A stretch of 34,133 bases of DNA from contig BFEA01000016.1 of NCBI GenBank assembly GCA_003427395.1, forward strand, positions 4,921,826-4,955,958. Reading direction: 5' to 3'. The notes under the pieces were generated by a model. It made no database searches. It was not told the origin of the DNA and saw only the letters and a program-made list of their open reading frames with translations. The stretch is from Chara braunii. Lineage: Eukaryota > Streptophyta > Charophyceae > Charales > Characeae. The first letter of the stretch is position 1; every line of letters starts with the position of its first letter. Below are positions 33,237 through 34,133 of this stretch, piece by piece. A program made the position numbers and the translations under genes.

Positions 33237-33690
33237 TGAATTTTTTTTTTTCTGTCGGCGCGTATGTGTTCCCAAGGCCTCGTGGGTGCGGGCCCTGCCC
33301 CGCAATTTCGAAACCGGGTCCTGTAGGCCCGGATTTTTCAAGTACAGAAAGTGGCCCCTAATCTATAAGAAAAACGGGCAGAGGATATCCGCCGATGATC
33401 TGTACAGATCAGCAGCGGAGAACAGCCATGCGTTTTTCCTAAGATGTGGGTCGGGTAGGCCCCTAATCCAATTTGTCATCTTGTGGTCCATGTACCAGTT
33501 ACCATTGGCAACATCTGATGCTTTTTCACCCTCAGCCATGAGGGGAACACTATGCCTCTGATGAGACTCTGCTGAGATTATATCCTTCTGCGACGTCCCT
33601 GCCATCTGTGGAAAAAGTTATGGGTTCGGATTTTGGAATTGTGATTTCAGAGCCGTCTGAGGTGCAATCCCAAGAATGGACCTAAAATAT

Positions 33691-33813
33691 GGGGCGTTGC
33701 TGCACTACTCTCGACATGCACAAAAGACAAAAATCTTGGCGGTGTATCTTTCCGAATGCTAGTGGAAGATTCACTCTCGTTTTGCACATTTCGAGAGTAG
33801 TGCAGCGAGGCCC
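33691..33813. mobile_element. Foldback element, family A, copy 3
   Basis: GGGGCGTTGCTGCACTACTC at the left and, at the right, GAGTAGTGCAGCGAGGCCC. The interior is nearly the same as copy 1 (ACATGCACAAAAGACAAAA, GGTGTATCTTTC, GTGGAAGATTCACTCTCG). ATAT flanks both sides (33687-33690, 33814-33817). At 123 bp it has the same length as copy 1. The remaining 320 bp of the window show nothing I recognise. Confidence 0.8.
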
Positions 33814-34133
33814 ATATTCTTCTCTCTATCTATCTCGAATGGACCTTGCTCCACTACATGTATCTGGACAGACTGCCAGACAAGATCCTTCCGGACTGAC
33901 AACTCACCTTATGTAGGAACCAACAAACAGAAAACGCTCTGCCTCCACGAGCAGAAAACTCGAACCATAACCTTTCTGCTGTCGAAATATACTCTGGAAG
34001 AGCTATAATTTCGGGCAAGGACCTCCTCTCATCATATCTGGTTCAGCTCATGGGGTATCAATATCAAATGACATACTCCACGAAGTGCTCCAGCGACGGG
34101 GGGGTCGGATAAGTGAACTTGCTTACTTGACCC

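Overview
The window looks like nuclear DNA of a green plant of the streptophyte line. I would guess a charophyte alga such as Chara, but that guess is weak. Three things support it: a plant-type BIG BROTHER-like RING-H2 ubiquitin ligase gene with GT-AG introns, a plant-type LINE with a zf-RVT tail, and a short fragment that reads as the start of mitochondrial nad1. Nothing suggests a bacterium: there are no operons, and almost all long open frames are shadows of microsatellites or broken mobile elements.

One host gene runs along the plus strand through most of the window. I could join six exons (5891-6619, 22006-22381, 24026-24060, 27960-28004, 29423-29583, 30145-30253) with matching phases at all five junctions. 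Together they give 485 codons that end inside the RING-H2 domain. The last exon, with the final C-x2-C pair, must lie beyond position 34133. Intron 1 is 15.4 kb and exon 3 is a 35-nt microexon.

Region by region: 1-5890 is repeat-rich upstream DNA (GAA/GGA/GTA microsatellites, minisatellites, poly-C, ATCA repeats, recurrent CACGTG motifs). 5891-6619 is exon 1. 6620-22005 is intron 1. It begins with a retrozyme-like pair of direct repeats, the second carrying a complete type III hammerhead ribozyme in the sense direction. It continues with many small foldback elements (8-13 kb) and a degenerate antisense LINE (13.9-21.7 kb). The LINE is broken by a hAT-type MITE, a 1.2 kb insertion and a mitochondrial nad1 fragment. 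22006-30253 holds exons 2-6, with introns carrying a second copy of the same hAT MITE, a GC-rich block with ambiguous bases, a tRNA-like repeat and CT microsatellites. 30254-34133 is intron 6, with further foldback elements and a cluster of perfect hairpins.

The assembly carries at least one technical scar: a 38-bp Nextera mate-pair junction adapter at 14708-14745, inside the hAT MITE. The main biological interest is the intronic hammerhead ribozyme in its retrozyme-like setting, the family of foldback elements with shared ends, and the nested insertions whose order can be read from target-site duplications.
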